From Segatella copri (GTDB lineage: Bacteria; Bacteroidota; Bacteroidia; Bacteroidales; Bacteroidaceae): a stretch of 64,000 nt of DNA. The DNA is taken from NCBI RefSeq assembly GCF_019249655.2, contig NZ_CP137557.1:1423001-1487000 (forward strand), given 5' to 3'. The notes under the pieces were generated by a model. The model did not search any database. It saw nothing but the letters and a program-made list of their open reading frames with translations, and was not told where the DNA came from. Made by a program: the position numbers and the translations under genes. Shown piece by piece: positions 54,762 through 63,563 of this stretch (its first letter is position 1; the number at the start of each line of letters is the position of its first letter).

Positions 54762-56900
54762 TTACAAACCTCTAGCCTTCAACAGTCCTGAAGCATCTGG
54801 CTGCTTCATGCCTGTGAAGTCGGTGAACATTTCCATCTGGTCCTTGGTGTTACCACGGCTCAGAACCTTATCACGGAATGCCTGACCCACGGCTGGATCC
54901 AAAGCACCATGCTTGGCAAAGTAATCAGCCACGTTCACGGCGAGCACCTCTGTCCAGAGATAGCTGTAGTAACCTGCTGCATAACCGCCGCCCCATACAT
55001 GGTTGAAATAGGTGGTGCTGTAGCGAGGAGGTATCTGTGAATTGAGCAAACCTACATTGTTCAGGGCTTCCTTCTCGAAGGCGCCTGCCATGTATGGAGA
55101 AGGAATCTCATCTGGTGTCAACTCGTGCCAAGCCAGGTCGAGGCAGGTAGCTGCCAGGTTCTCACCCAGCGAATAGGCTGTCTGGAAGTTGATGCTCTTC
55201 AGCATGCGCTCCTTCAGGTCGGCTGGCATGGCTGCTCCGGTCTGTGTATGACGGGCATAGTGGTCGAAGATTTCAGGGATGCTGGCGAACGACTCGTTAA
55301 ACTGAGAAGGCATCTCCACGAAGTCGCGAGCCACAGCTGTGCCCGAAAGGGTATTGTAGCCGCACTTTGACAACATGCCGTGGAGGGCGTGACCGAACTC
55401 ATGGAAAAGGGTGCAAACCTCATCCCATGTAATCAGCGTAGGCTGACCTTCTGGAGCCTTGGCGTTGTTGCATACATTATATATAATAGGCAACTGTCCC
55501 CACTTGTCGCTCTGCTTGGCAAAAGCACTCATCCAGGCACCGCCACGCTTGGTAGGACGGCGGAAGTAGTCGCTATAGAAAAGGGCGATAGGCTTGCCGT
55601 TCTTGTCGCTCACCTCGAATACCTTCATGTCTGGGTGATAGGTTGGGATATCCTTGCGCTGCTTGAAGTTCAAGCCGTAAACACGATGGGCGGCATAGAA
55701 CACACCGTTCACCTGCACGCTGTCGATGTTGAAGTATGGCTTAATCTCATCATCAGTGATGTTGAGCATCTCCTTCTTCATCTTGGCAGAATAATAGAAG
55801 CGGTCGTATGGCTGCAGCTTGAAGTCCTTGCCCTCGGTCTTCTGAGCGTAAGCTTCGATATCGCGGGTTTCGGCATCAGCTTTAGGTGCATACTCCTTGA
55901 TGAGCTGCTGCAGGAAATCGTTTACATTCTTGGTGTTCTTCGCCATCGTCTTCTCCAGAGAGTACTCGGCGTAGTTGTTGTAACCCATCAGCTGTCCCTT
56001 CTCGGCACGCAACTTGGCAATCTCGGTAACGATAGGGAAGGTGTTGAACTCAGGATTGGTGCCATCCGCACGATGGATGCTGGCCATATACACCTTGCGG
56101 CGAAGCTCACGGTTCTGAAGATTGGTGAGGATAGCCTGCTGGGTGGTGTTCACGATGACGATGCAGTAAGGCGCCTTGCCGCCACGGCTCTCAGCATCCT
56201 TCTTGCACTGTGCGATGTCGGCATCGCTCAAACCGGCGAGTTCCTCCTTGCTGTTCACCCAAACCACGGCGTTGTTGGTAGCAGCAGGAAGAAGATTGCC
56301 AAACTGCTCCTGAAGATCAGAGATGCGTGAGTTAATCTGCTTCATGCGCTCCATCTTCTCAGGAGAAAGCAAGGCTCCTGAGCGGACGAAACTCTTGTAG
56401 ATTACTTCGGTGAGTCGCTTGTCCTCGCCCTTGAGCTTCTTGTATTCGTTGTCGTAAACATATTTGATGCGCTCGAAGAGTTTCTTGTTGAATGAAATCT
56501 CGTTGTCCAGGTTGGTGAGCAGCGGCATTACCTTCTTCTGGGTATCAGCAATGCCTGGAGTTTTGTGGGCGCTGGTAAGACCGAAGAACACACTGGAAAC
56601 ACGCTCCAGCAACATACCGCTGTTTTCGTAAGCGAGGATGGTGTTCTGGAAGGTTGGCTTCTTCTTGTTGTTGACTATCTTCTGGATGTTGGCACGCTGC
56701 TCCTTGATGGCAGTTTCAATGGCAGGAAGGTAGTCGCTTTCCTGAATCTTGCTGAAGTCAGGAGCACCGAAAGGCAGATTGCTCTTCACCAGAAGAGGGT
56801 TCTGACGGTTGCCGCCCGCATTTTGGGCGAACGATGAGGCTGGCATCTGCAGGAGTGCAGCAGCCAGTCCGAGAGTTAAAAATGTCTTGTTTAATTTCAT
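54762..56900 (-). CDS. dcp: M3-family metallopeptidase (peptidyl-dipeptidase Dcp type)
   Basis: 712 aa from ATG 56900 (an in-frame start at 56933 precedes the signal peptide and is ignored). Signal peptide about residues 1-25 (ends SSFAQ), so periplasmic unlike E. coli Dcp. M3 zinc motif in CTLFHEFGHALHGML (HExxH, about residue 500) with 'EMPSQFNESFA' supplying the third ligand; N-terminal helical part LPFGAPDFSKIQESDYLPAIETAI, C-terminal 'YFAKHGALDPAVGQAFRDKVLSRGNTKDQMEMF'. Removes dipeptides from peptide C termini. Encoded 38 bp after the 370-aa gene. Confidence 0.92.
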   Translation of the reverse strand: MKLNKTFLTLGLAAALLQMPASSFAQNAGGNRQNPLLVKSNLPFGAPDFSKIQESDYLPAIETAIKEQRANIQKIVNNKKKPTFQNTILAYENSGMLLERVSSVFFGLTSAHKTPGIADTQKKVMPLLTNLDNEISFNKKLFERIKYVYDNEYKKLKGEDKRLTEVIYKSFVRSGALLSPEKMERMKQINSRISDLQEQFGNLLPAATNNAVVWVNSKEELAGLSDADIAQCKKDAESRGGKAPYCIVIVNTTQQAILTNLQNRELRRKVYMASIHRADGTNPEFNTFPIVTEIAKLRAEKGQLMGYNNYAEYSLEKTMAKNTKNVNDFLQQLIKEYAPKADAETRDIEAYAQKTEGKDFKLQPYDRFYYSAKMKKEMLNITDDEIKPYFNIDSVQVNGVFYAAHRVYGLNFKQRKDIPTYHPDMKVFEVSDKNGKPIALFYSDYFRRPTKRGGAWMSAFAKQSDKWGQLPIIYNVCNNAKAPEGQPTLITWDEVCTLFHEFGHALHGMLSKCGYNTLSGTAVARDFVEMPSQFNESFASIPEIFDHYARHTQTGAAMPADLKERMLKSINFQTAYSLGENLAATCLDLAWHELTPDEIPSPYMAGAFEKEALNNVGLLNSQIPPRYSTTYFNHVWGGGYAAGYYSYLWTEVLAVNVADYFAKHGALDPAVGQAFRDKVLSRGNTKDQMEMFTDFTGMKQPDASGLLKARGL

Positions 56901-56938
56901 TATGTTTCTTTGTTTTTTTGAAATTTTCCGCAAATATT

Positions 56939-58051
56939 TTATTTTTTTTGATAGCGGTTGACTTTTTTATATCCTCTTCCATAGCTTCTGCCAGAAAAAC
57001 CTATCAGGCTTCCATTAAAATAGGAAATTGCTCCTTCCCTATGCATCTTGGTAATCATTGCACGAAAGCTATCCTCATTTGTGGATGGTCTGAGTTCCTG
57101 AATATCAGAAAAAAGCTGATCTCTTTCTATAGGGACAGAACACCCAGTGAGGACTATCTCTACGGCTTTTACAATGGACAACTTCGTGGTTGTTCCTATT
57201 TCTTCTGTGAAGAGTGCTTGCTTTGGCTTATCAGCTATGCGCTCTTCCTTCTTGGCATGCTGTGAGAAAGAGTCCATATCAACATTGAGCGTGAGTCCAA
57301 GAATGTCTGAAATGATGTTTTTCAGAACATAGACAAACAGTTCGCTGTCTTTTCCCTTCAGACAGGTTCCCTGTTTCCAATAGCGACTCTTGAAGGCAAG
57401 GTTTGTCAGTTCTTCAATATCCTGTTGTGAAATCTCCTCTTTGCTTGAGAGGCGATTATTGGCAACATTGAGGAATGAGATAAATGCGAATGTTGAAAAC
57501 TGGCTTGGAATTAAAAATGTATATATATTGCGGTCTGCACCATCTGGGGAAGGATGCTTCAGGTTGAGTATGCTCATTCCCTTGACAAGTGCAATGAGAA
57601 ATACCATGCTTGTATAGGAGAGTGAAGTCTGTTCATCCATGCAGATTCCTTTAAAATCAAGATTCTTTTCAGAGATAAAATTCATTGAAAACAAACCGTA
57701 GCCCGTCCATTGGGTGGAACGAAGAAGCGACATAAGGGTGGTGTCCTCCGGTAATCCCAGTCCACGGTTCACACTGTCCACATAGCGGCGCATGGCTTCC
57801 ACCTTGTCCCATGTGGTAGGTGTTTCCTCTGTGGATACGCTATTTCTGATACCAGCGATGATGCCCATTCTAATCACATCAGGAGAGGTTGATTCCTGCA
57901 AGAAGGATGTGAGTTTGGCAAATAAATTGGGGCTCCAATTGTAGTTGTCAATTGGAGGATAATACATATCATCCTGATATATGTCATTGTCATCTTGATA
58001 TATATCGTTATCTAACTGATATATGTCATTGTCTAAATTTTCTTGATACAT
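56939..58051 (-). CDS. Hypothetical protein with N-terminal heptapeptide repeats
   Basis: 370 aa. The first 28 residues are three copies of DNDIYQ[DL] (21-bp repeats at about 57966-58035) after MYQENL. Residues 40-270 are helical and hydrophobic in places without clear membrane spans. The C-terminal 70 residues (LSIVKAVEIVLTGCSVPIERDQLFSDIQELRPSTNEDSFRAMITKMHREGAISYFNGSLIGFSGRSYGRGY) look like a winged-helix DNA-binding domain. I do not know the family. It has its own promoter and is followed 38 bp later by the dcp-type gene, so co-transcription is likely. Confidence 0.7.
   Translation of the reverse strand: MYQENLDNDIYQLDNDIYQDDNDIYQDDMYYPPIDNYNWSPNLFAKLTSFLQESTSPDVIRMGIIAGIRNSVSTEETPTTWDKVEAMRRYVDSVNRGLGLPEDTTLMSLLRSTQWTGYGLFSMNFISEKNLDFKGICMDEQTSLSYTSMVFLIALVKGMSILNLKHPSPDGADRNIYTFLIPSQFSTFAFISFLNVANNRLSSKEEISQQDIEELTNLAFKSRYWKQGTCLKGKDSELFVYVLKNIISDILGLTLNVDMDSFSQHAKKEERIADKPKQALFTEEIGTTTKLSIVKAVEIVLTGCSVPIERDQLFSDIQELRPSTNEDSFRAMITKMHREGAISYFNGSLIGFSGRSYGRGYKKVNRYQKK
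57966..58035 (-). repeat. 21-bp coding repeats at the N terminus of the 370-aa protein
   Basis: Three copies encoding DNDIYQ[DL], differing by a few bases; multiple of three, so copy-number change keeps the frame. Confidence 0.8.
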
Positions 58052-58117
58052 TATATTTTGTTTTTATTATCTGAATTAACTGAGTCGTAAATTCATGCTT
58101 ATTTCTTTTGTAGGATG

Positions 58118-58149
58118 CAAAAGTACAAAAAAAAAGCGAAATCTCCAAA
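58118..58149 (-). promoter_or_regulatory. Promoter of the 370-aa gene
   Basis: Minus strand: TTTG (58146-58149), 20 bp, TACTTTTG (58118-58125). Confidence 0.7.
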
Positions 58150-58298
58150 TTTTATGATAAGTATTTGGCATTCAAAGCATTATTTTATATTAAATATAAT
58201 TTGTTTTGACATTATTGGCACTTTTATAATACTTAAAATGTCTGCATGCCCAACATTCTTTTTTCAATATGTCATAGTATTTAAATCTTTGGTTGTTA

Positions 58299-58351
58299 TA
58301 TACCATAATTATGGTATAATGTGGTATCAAAAAGTTATGTAATATGGTATA
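58299..58351. promoter_or_regulatory. Palindrome and half-sites upstream of the susC promoter
   Basis: A perfect 20-bp palindrome TATACCATAATTATGGTATA (58299-58318), plus further GGTAT half-sites at 58323 and 58346, all upstream of the -33 element at 58377. Looks like an operator for a dimeric regulator of the SusCD pair. The rest of 58150-58298 is AT-rich and without a gene. Confidence 0.55.
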
Positions 58352-58376
58352 TTTGAATCAAAAGTTAACTAAATAT

Positions 58377-58407
58377 TTTGTAATATTATGAAAAAGTTAT
58401 ATCTTTG
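58377..58407 (+). promoter_or_regulatory. Promoter of the susC/susD pair
   Basis: TTTG 58377-58380, 19 bp, TATCTTTG 58400-58407: full consensus. Start codon 46 bp later. Confidence 0.78.
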
Positions 58408-58453
58408 CACTCGATTTTAGACATAGTGTAATATTGAATTTAAAGATGTTAGT

Positions 58454-61400
58454 ATGGTAAAGAAGATTATTTTCGCATTATCTCTGTTGACTGCTGGCGC
58501 TCCTTATGCCGCAGCACAGAGTCAGGGGATAACTATTAATGTTACTTCTGCCGATGATGGCGAGCCAGTAGTTGGTGCAGCCGTCCTTATACAAGACAGC
58601 AAGGTGGGAGGTGTAACGGATGTAGATGGTAAACTGACCATTTCAAAGCTTCCTGTGGCAGCTAAAAAACTCACGGTTTCATATCTCGGTATGCAGACAC
58701 AGACCGTGACTATCAAGGGTAATATCATCAATGTGGTGCTTGCCCCAAATGCAACCGACCTTAACGAGGTGGTGGTAACAGCCATGGGTATTTCCCGACA
58801 AAAGAAGGCTCTGGGTTATGCCACACAGGAAGTATCTTCTGCCCAATTGACCACAGGTAAGGATAACAATATTCTTAATTCACTTTCAGGTAAGTTGGCA
58901 GGTGTCCGCATTACCAACAGTCAGGGTGATGTGGGTTCCAGCCGTATTGTGATACGTGGTGAGACCTCCATAGCAGGAGAGAATCAGCCTCTTTTCATTG
59001 TGGATGGCATCCCGGTAGACAATTCGCAGCTCAATACCAAGGGTGTGGGGCGCGATTTCAAGAATGCCATTGCCGACCTTAATCCTGAGGATATCCTTTC
59101 TATGTCTGTATTGAAGGGTCCTAATGCTGCTGCCCTCTATGGTGCCCGTGCGGCACATGGAGCCATCATCATTACCACCAAGACCGGTAAGGGACAGAAG
59201 GGACTGGGAGTTACCGGTCATCTTTCGGCACAGGTTTCATCAGCCACCAACTTGCCAGAGTTCCAGAATCTCTTCGGACAGGGTGCAGGTGGTCGCTTCA
59301 GTTATGTTGATGGAAAGGGTGCTGGTATCAACGATGGCGTGGATGAGAGTTGGGGACCTAGACTCGATGTGGGCCTTAATATCCCTCAGTTTGACAGTCC
59401 GTTGGATGCCAACGGCAACCGTACCGCCACTCCTTGGGTGTCCAATCCCGATAATGTGAAGGACTTCTTCCGCACAGGTACAACCTTGAATTATGGTGTA
59501 GCCATAGCCAAGGCGGACGACAAGTATCAGTTCCGCATCAGCTATAACAATGAGCATCAGCGCAGTATCGTACCGGGTGCTTCTACCAACAAGTCGAATT
59601 TCACTCTCAATACCGATTATAAGTTAGCTCCTTGGGTATCTGTAGGTGCCACAGCCAACTATATTCTCTATTCAGCACCCAGCCTTCCTGGTTCAGCCAT
59701 GGCATCCGGCAGCAATGCCCGAAGCAGCAGCACCATGTTGCAGTTTCTCTGGTTTGGCCGTCAGGTGAACACCCAGTCTTTGAAGGATGATTATTCTCGT
59801 AACTGGAACAGCAGCTACTACAGCAATCCTTATTGGAGTGCCTATTACAATACCCAGAGCCAGGATCGTCATCGTCTGATTGGTGATTTCCATTTGGCCT
59901 TCCATCTTCTCGATGGGTTGGATTTGCGTCTCCGTACCAGCACCGACTGGTATAATGACAAGCGTAAGTCGAAGGTGAAGTGGGGTACCAGCGGAACTCC
60001 TTACGGTACCTATAATGAGGAAAACTATACTGTTCAGGAGAACAACTCCGAGGCAGTGCTCACTTATCAGAAGCAGCTGAGTGATGATTGGAATGTAGAT
60101 GCCCTGGTGGGTTTCAATGTGCGCAACAAAAAATATGAGTATAATTATCAGGCTGCCCCTCGTCTGGCTGTGCCTGATCTCTATACCCTTACCAATTCCC
60201 GTGACCAGCTCACCTCATCCAATGATTTCTATCGCCTCCGTCAGTATGGTGTGTATGGTTCTGTCACCGTCAACTACAAGAACTGGGCTTATCTCAGTCT
60301 CACCGGTCGCAACGACTGGTCTTCTACGTTGCCGGTGGATAACAATTCCTACTTCTATCCATCCGTTACGGCGAGTGTACTGCTTAACGAAGCACTGGGC
60401 TTTACCAGCCGGCAGGTGAATTATCTGAAACTCAGAGGTGGATGGTCTCAGGTAGGTGCTGATGCCAATCCATATTTGCTTGCCAATGTGTACAACATTC
60501 AGACAGCCTTCAATGGCAACCCTATGTTGACAGCCTCAACTGAGGGTAAGAATCCAAACTTGAAGCCAGAGCAGACCAACTCTACCGAGGTGGGCTTGGA
60601 AGGTGCATTCTTCGACAGCAGAGTACGTCTTGATTTCTCCTATTATCAGACCGATAGTAAGAATCAGATATTGAGTCTTGCCACTTCTGCAGCCAGCCGA
60701 TACACCTCTCAGGTAGTGAATGCCGGTCATATCCGCAATCGTGGTTATGAGATTCAATTGGGGCTGGTACCTGTTCGCATCAAGGATTTTGAGTGGAGTA
60801 CTGATATCAACTACAGCAGCAACCGCAGCAAGGTGGTAAAGTTGGATGATGCCGGACAGATAACCAGTTACCAGCTCTATTCATCCGGCATCCAGATTCT
60901 GGCAAAGGTAGGTGATGCGTATGGTACACTCTTCGGAAGTGCCTATACCCGTGATGATCAAGGTCGCATCGTGGTGGATGACAACGGATTGCCAAAGATT
61001 TCTTCCACATCCAAGACGCTGGGGCACTTTACACCCAACTGGCAGGGTGGTATCACGAATACCTTCCGCTACAAGAATCTGACTTTCTCGTTCCTGATTG
61101 ATGCCAGCTTTGGTGGAAAGATTTTTTCAAATACCAACAAGACGGGTCTTTATACCGGTGTGTTGGCAGCCACCTTGCCTGGTCGTGATGCCGATCATGG
61201 AGGATTGTGGTATTATAAGAATGGTGATGCGAATCAGCAGATAGATGCTCCACAATACACCATGAGCAGCGATGGCTTGTATTATGCCACCATCAATGGT
61301 GAGCAGACCAGAGTTTACCAGGATGGTATCATTGTGGATGGTGTTACTGCCAGTGGCGAGAAAAATACTAAGGTGGTTTCTGCAGAAAACTATTATCACC

Positions 61401-61678
61401 GTCTGTATAGCATTGCCGAGGCGAACGTTTTTGATGCAGACTATGTGAAGTTGCGTGAGGTATCATTGACCTACCAGTTGCCAGTGAAGTTTGTCCGCAA
61501 GTTTCATCTGCAGGATGCCAGCGTGGCGCTTACAGCCCGCAACCTCTGGACCATCCACAAGGATGCAAAGGATATAGATCCAGAGGCAGCCATCTCTTCG
61601 GGCAATGCACAGGGCGTGGAGGCATATACCTTGCCAACTACCCGCCAGATTGGTATCAACTTGAATGTGAAATTTTAA
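58454..61678 (+). CDS. SusC/RagA-family TonB-linked outer-membrane transporter
   Basis: 1074 aa. Signal peptide about residues 1-22 (ends AAAQ). Carboxypeptidase D-like regulatory domain about 25-100 (GITINVTSADDGEPVVGAAVLIQDSKVGGVTDVDGKLTISKLP), TonB-box region 'LNEVVVTAMG', plug about 110-240 (LNSLSGKLAGVRITNSQGDVGSSRIVIRGETS, PLFIVDGIPVDNSQ, MSVLKGPNAAALYGARAAHGAIIITTK) and a large barrel ending TLPTTRQIGINLNVKF. Imports an oligosaccharide or peptide with the SusD partner encoded 17 bp later. No glycosidase gene is adjacent, so the substrate is unknown. Confidence 0.95.
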   Translation: MVKKIIFALSLLTAGAPYAAAQSQGITINVTSADDGEPVVGAAVLIQDSKVGGVTDVDGKLTISKLPVAAKKLTVSYLGMQTQTVTIKGNIINVVLAPNATDLNEVVVTAMGISRQKKALGYATQEVSSAQLTTGKDNNILNSLSGKLAGVRITNSQGDVGSSRIVIRGETSIAGENQPLFIVDGIPVDNSQLNTKGVGRDFKNAIADLNPEDILSMSVLKGPNAAALYGARAAHGAIIITTKTGKGQKGLGVTGHLSAQVSSATNLPEFQNLFGQGAGGRFSYVDGKGAGINDGVDESWGPRLDVGLNIPQFDSPLDANGNRTATPWVSNPDNVKDFFRTGTTLNYGVAIAKADDKYQFRISYNNEHQRSIVPGASTNKSNFTLNTDYKLAPWVSVGATANYILYSAPSLPGSAMASGSNARSSSTMLQFLWFGRQVNTQSLKDDYSRNWNSSYYSNPYWSAYYNTQSQDRHRLIGDFHLAFHLLDGLDLRLRTSTDWYNDKRKSKVKWGTSGTPYGTYNEENYTVQENNSEAVLTYQKQLSDDWNVDALVGFNVRNKKYEYNYQAAPRLAVPDLYTLTNSRDQLTSSNDFYRLRQYGVYGSVTVNYKNWAYLSLTGRNDWSSTLPVDNNSYFYPSVTASVLLNEALGFTSRQVNYLKLRGGWSQVGADANPYLLANVYNIQTAFNGNPMLTASTEGKNPNLKPEQTNSTEVGLEGAFFDSRVRLDFSYYQTDSKNQILSLATSAASRYTSQVVNAGHIRNRGYEIQLGLVPVRIKDFEWSTDINYSSNRSKVVKLDDAGQITSYQLYSSGIQILAKVGDAYGTLFGSAYTRDDQGRIVVDDNGLPKISSTSKTLGHFTPNWQGGITNTFRYKNLTFSFLIDASFGGKIFSNTNKTGLYTGVLAATLPGRDADHGGLWYYKNGDANQQIDAPQYTMSSDGLYYATINGEQTRVYQDGIIVDGVTASGEKNTKVVSAENYYHRLYSIAEANVFDADYVKLREVSLTYQLPVKFVRKFHLQDASVALTARNLWTIHKDAKDIDPEAAISSGNAQGVEAYTLPTTRQIGINLNVKF

Positions 61679-61695
61679 TAGAGGGAGATTACGAC

Positions 61696-63144
61696 ATGAA
61701 AAGAAACAAGATAATATTGATAGGAACATTGGCACTTGGTCTTGCTGTAAGTTTCACTTCTTGCGATGATACCTTGAGCGATATCAACCGCAATCCAAAT
61801 GCCACAGAGGTTCCAGACCCGGCATATTTGCTCACTTCCACCGAGTATCAGAGTGCCCAGGCCTACTGGGGTAGTACAGCCAATTACAACAGCACGCTTC
61901 TCTGGGTTCAGCATTGGGCAAAGATTCAATACACTGAGCCAGATTGTTATGATGTGGACAACGCGGATTTCACCAGCACCTGGAACACCTTCTATTCTAC
62001 CATCATCTCTAATCTTCAGGCTATTGATGAGCAGTCGGCAAGTTCTCAGAATGAGAAGGCGGTGGCAAAGATCTGGCGTTCGTGGGCCTATCTGCAGCTT
62101 ACCAACTTCTATGGAGCCATTCCTTATAAAGAGTATGGCAAGAGTACCACACCTGTCTACGACTCTCAGGAAACAGTGCTCCGTGGTTTGCTCACCGATT
62201 TGGCTGATGCCGATGCAGCCTTGTCTGCAGGTGGTGGTAGCCTTGAAGGAGACCTGATTTATGATAACGATATCAATAAGTGGAAAAAGCTTGCCAAGAG
62301 TCTTCGTCTGCGCATCGCCCTAGAGATAGCTGACCGTGACGAGACCACCGCCAAGGGAATCATCTCTTCGCTCTATGCTGATCGCGGCAACCTGATCAGC
62401 AGCAATGCCGATAATGCCAAGTTCGTCTTTGCAGCATCACCACAGTGGAACCCGTGGGCATCGGCATTTTCCAGCCGTGATGACCAGCGAGTATCCAAGA
62501 CGCTCATCGACAAGTTGAAGTCCTTGAACGACCCTCGTCTTGCCATCTATGCCCAGAAACCGCAGGATGAGACAGTCACAACCTACGAAGGTGCTGCCAA
62601 CGGACTTTCTGCCGACCTTGCCAACAACCAGGGTTTCTATAAGGTATCCCGTCCGGGCACTGCATTCTTGCAGGATGAATCACCGGCAGTGTTTGTAACC
62701 TATGCCGAGGTACTCTTCATCTATGCCGAGGCTGCAGCTAGAGGATGGATATCAGCAGATGCAGAATCACTCTACCAGCAGGCAGTCACTGCTTCCCTTC
62801 AGCAGCAGGGTGTAACAGATGCTTCCGCTATCTCTGCTTATCTTGCTCAGGATGGTGTGAAGTATGATGCAGCCCGATGGTACGAGAGCATAGGATGGCA
62901 AAAATGGATAGCTTTCTACGGACAGGGTCCTGATGCCTTTACCGATTGGCGTCGCTTGGGTTATCCTGATTTGAAACCAGGTCCTAAGTCTGTATTGTCT
63001 CATGGCGACCATCCGCATCGTTTCTTCTATCCATCCACAGAACAGTCTTTGAACGGTGAGAGTTTCAAGCAGGCAGTAAGTGAACAGGGTGAAGATGAAA
63101 TCACTACCCGTTTGTGGTTTGATGTGGCTGATAAGAAGAGATAG
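61696..63144 (+). CDS. SusD/RagB-family surface lipoprotein
   Basis: 482 aa. Lipoprotein signal 'LGLAVSFTSCDD' with the lipid-bearing Cys about residue 23. Follows the SusD-like pattern: SDINRNPNATEVPDPAYLLTSTEYQ, WRSWAYLQLTNFYGAIPYKEYG, VLRGLLTDLADADAAL, KLAKSLRLRIALEIAD, and a C-terminal 'YESIGWQKWIAFYGQGPDAFTDWRRLGYP' with FYPSTEQSLN. Of the SusD-like_2 type by these segments. Captures the nutrient above the SusC channel. Starts 17 bp after susC. Confidence 0.95.
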   Translation: MKRNKIILIGTLALGLAVSFTSCDDTLSDINRNPNATEVPDPAYLLTSTEYQSAQAYWGSTANYNSTLLWVQHWAKIQYTEPDCYDVDNADFTSTWNTFYSTIISNLQAIDEQSASSQNEKAVAKIWRSWAYLQLTNFYGAIPYKEYGKSTTPVYDSQETVLRGLLTDLADADAALSAGGGSLEGDLIYDNDINKWKKLAKSLRLRIALEIADRDETTAKGIISSLYADRGNLISSNADNAKFVFAASPQWNPWASAFSSRDDQRVSKTLIDKLKSLNDPRLAIYAQKPQDETVTTYEGAANGLSADLANNQGFYKVSRPGTAFLQDESPAVFVTYAEVLFIYAEAAARGWISADAESLYQQAVTASLQQQGVTDASAISAYLAQDGVKYDAARWYESIGWQKWIAFYGQGPDAFTDWRRLGYPDLKPGPKSVLSHGDHPHRFFYPSTEQSLNGESFKQAVSEQGEDEITTRLWFDVADKKR

Positions 63145-63254
63145 GAAAATTGGTTAAACTGCAAAAAAAGGCAGCTGCAAGCATTTCTTCTTGCAAAGTT
63201 GATAGTTCAAGAAAGTTTTTATTATCTTTACAAGTGAGGTGCTTTGAGAAAATT

Positions 63255-63328
63255 CCTTAAGGAGAAATTTTCATATCCTTAAGGAAAAATATATTTTCCC
63301 TTAAGGTTATTTATTTTTAGCCTTAAGG
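63255..63328. repeat. CCTTAAGG array, four copies with 22-bp period
   Basis: CCTTAAGG at 63255, 63277, 63299 and 63321, each exactly 22 bp after the last, with 14-bp AT-rich spacers. Lies 111 bp after susD. Same element as at 9477-9528; the stretch TAGCCTTAAGGGAAAATATT is shared by both loci. The remainder of 63145-63500 has only a short stem (63176-63195) and no gene. Confidence 0.9.
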
Positions 63329-63518
63329 GAAAATATTGAAACTCTTCTTCCCCCATTTTAAGGGTATTTGAGAAGTGTTATATTTAAATAGAATAATATT
63401 TACATAGCTTCTTTGCTATAACAGAAAGTAGTTGGAAAGTATAAGGAATGTTGTGCGGTAAATTTGCCTTCATTTCTTATTTTTTTGCTTTTTCCTTTTC
63501 TGTTTCGAAGTTTTGCAG

Positions 63519-63526
63519 TACTTTTG
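63519..63526 (+). promoter_or_regulatory. Promoter -7 for the DUF4421-like gene
   Basis: TACTTTTG, 37 bp ahead of ATG 63564; the -33 position reads TTTT. Confidence 0.55.
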
Positions 63527-63563
63527 TACTGAATTTGTGGAATAGGAAAGAAAAATCAATAAG

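Noticed and set aside
63255-63328. CRISPR-like short array
   Set aside because: The constant part is an 8-bp palindrome and the 14-bp spacers are AT-rich fillers, far too short for CRISPR.
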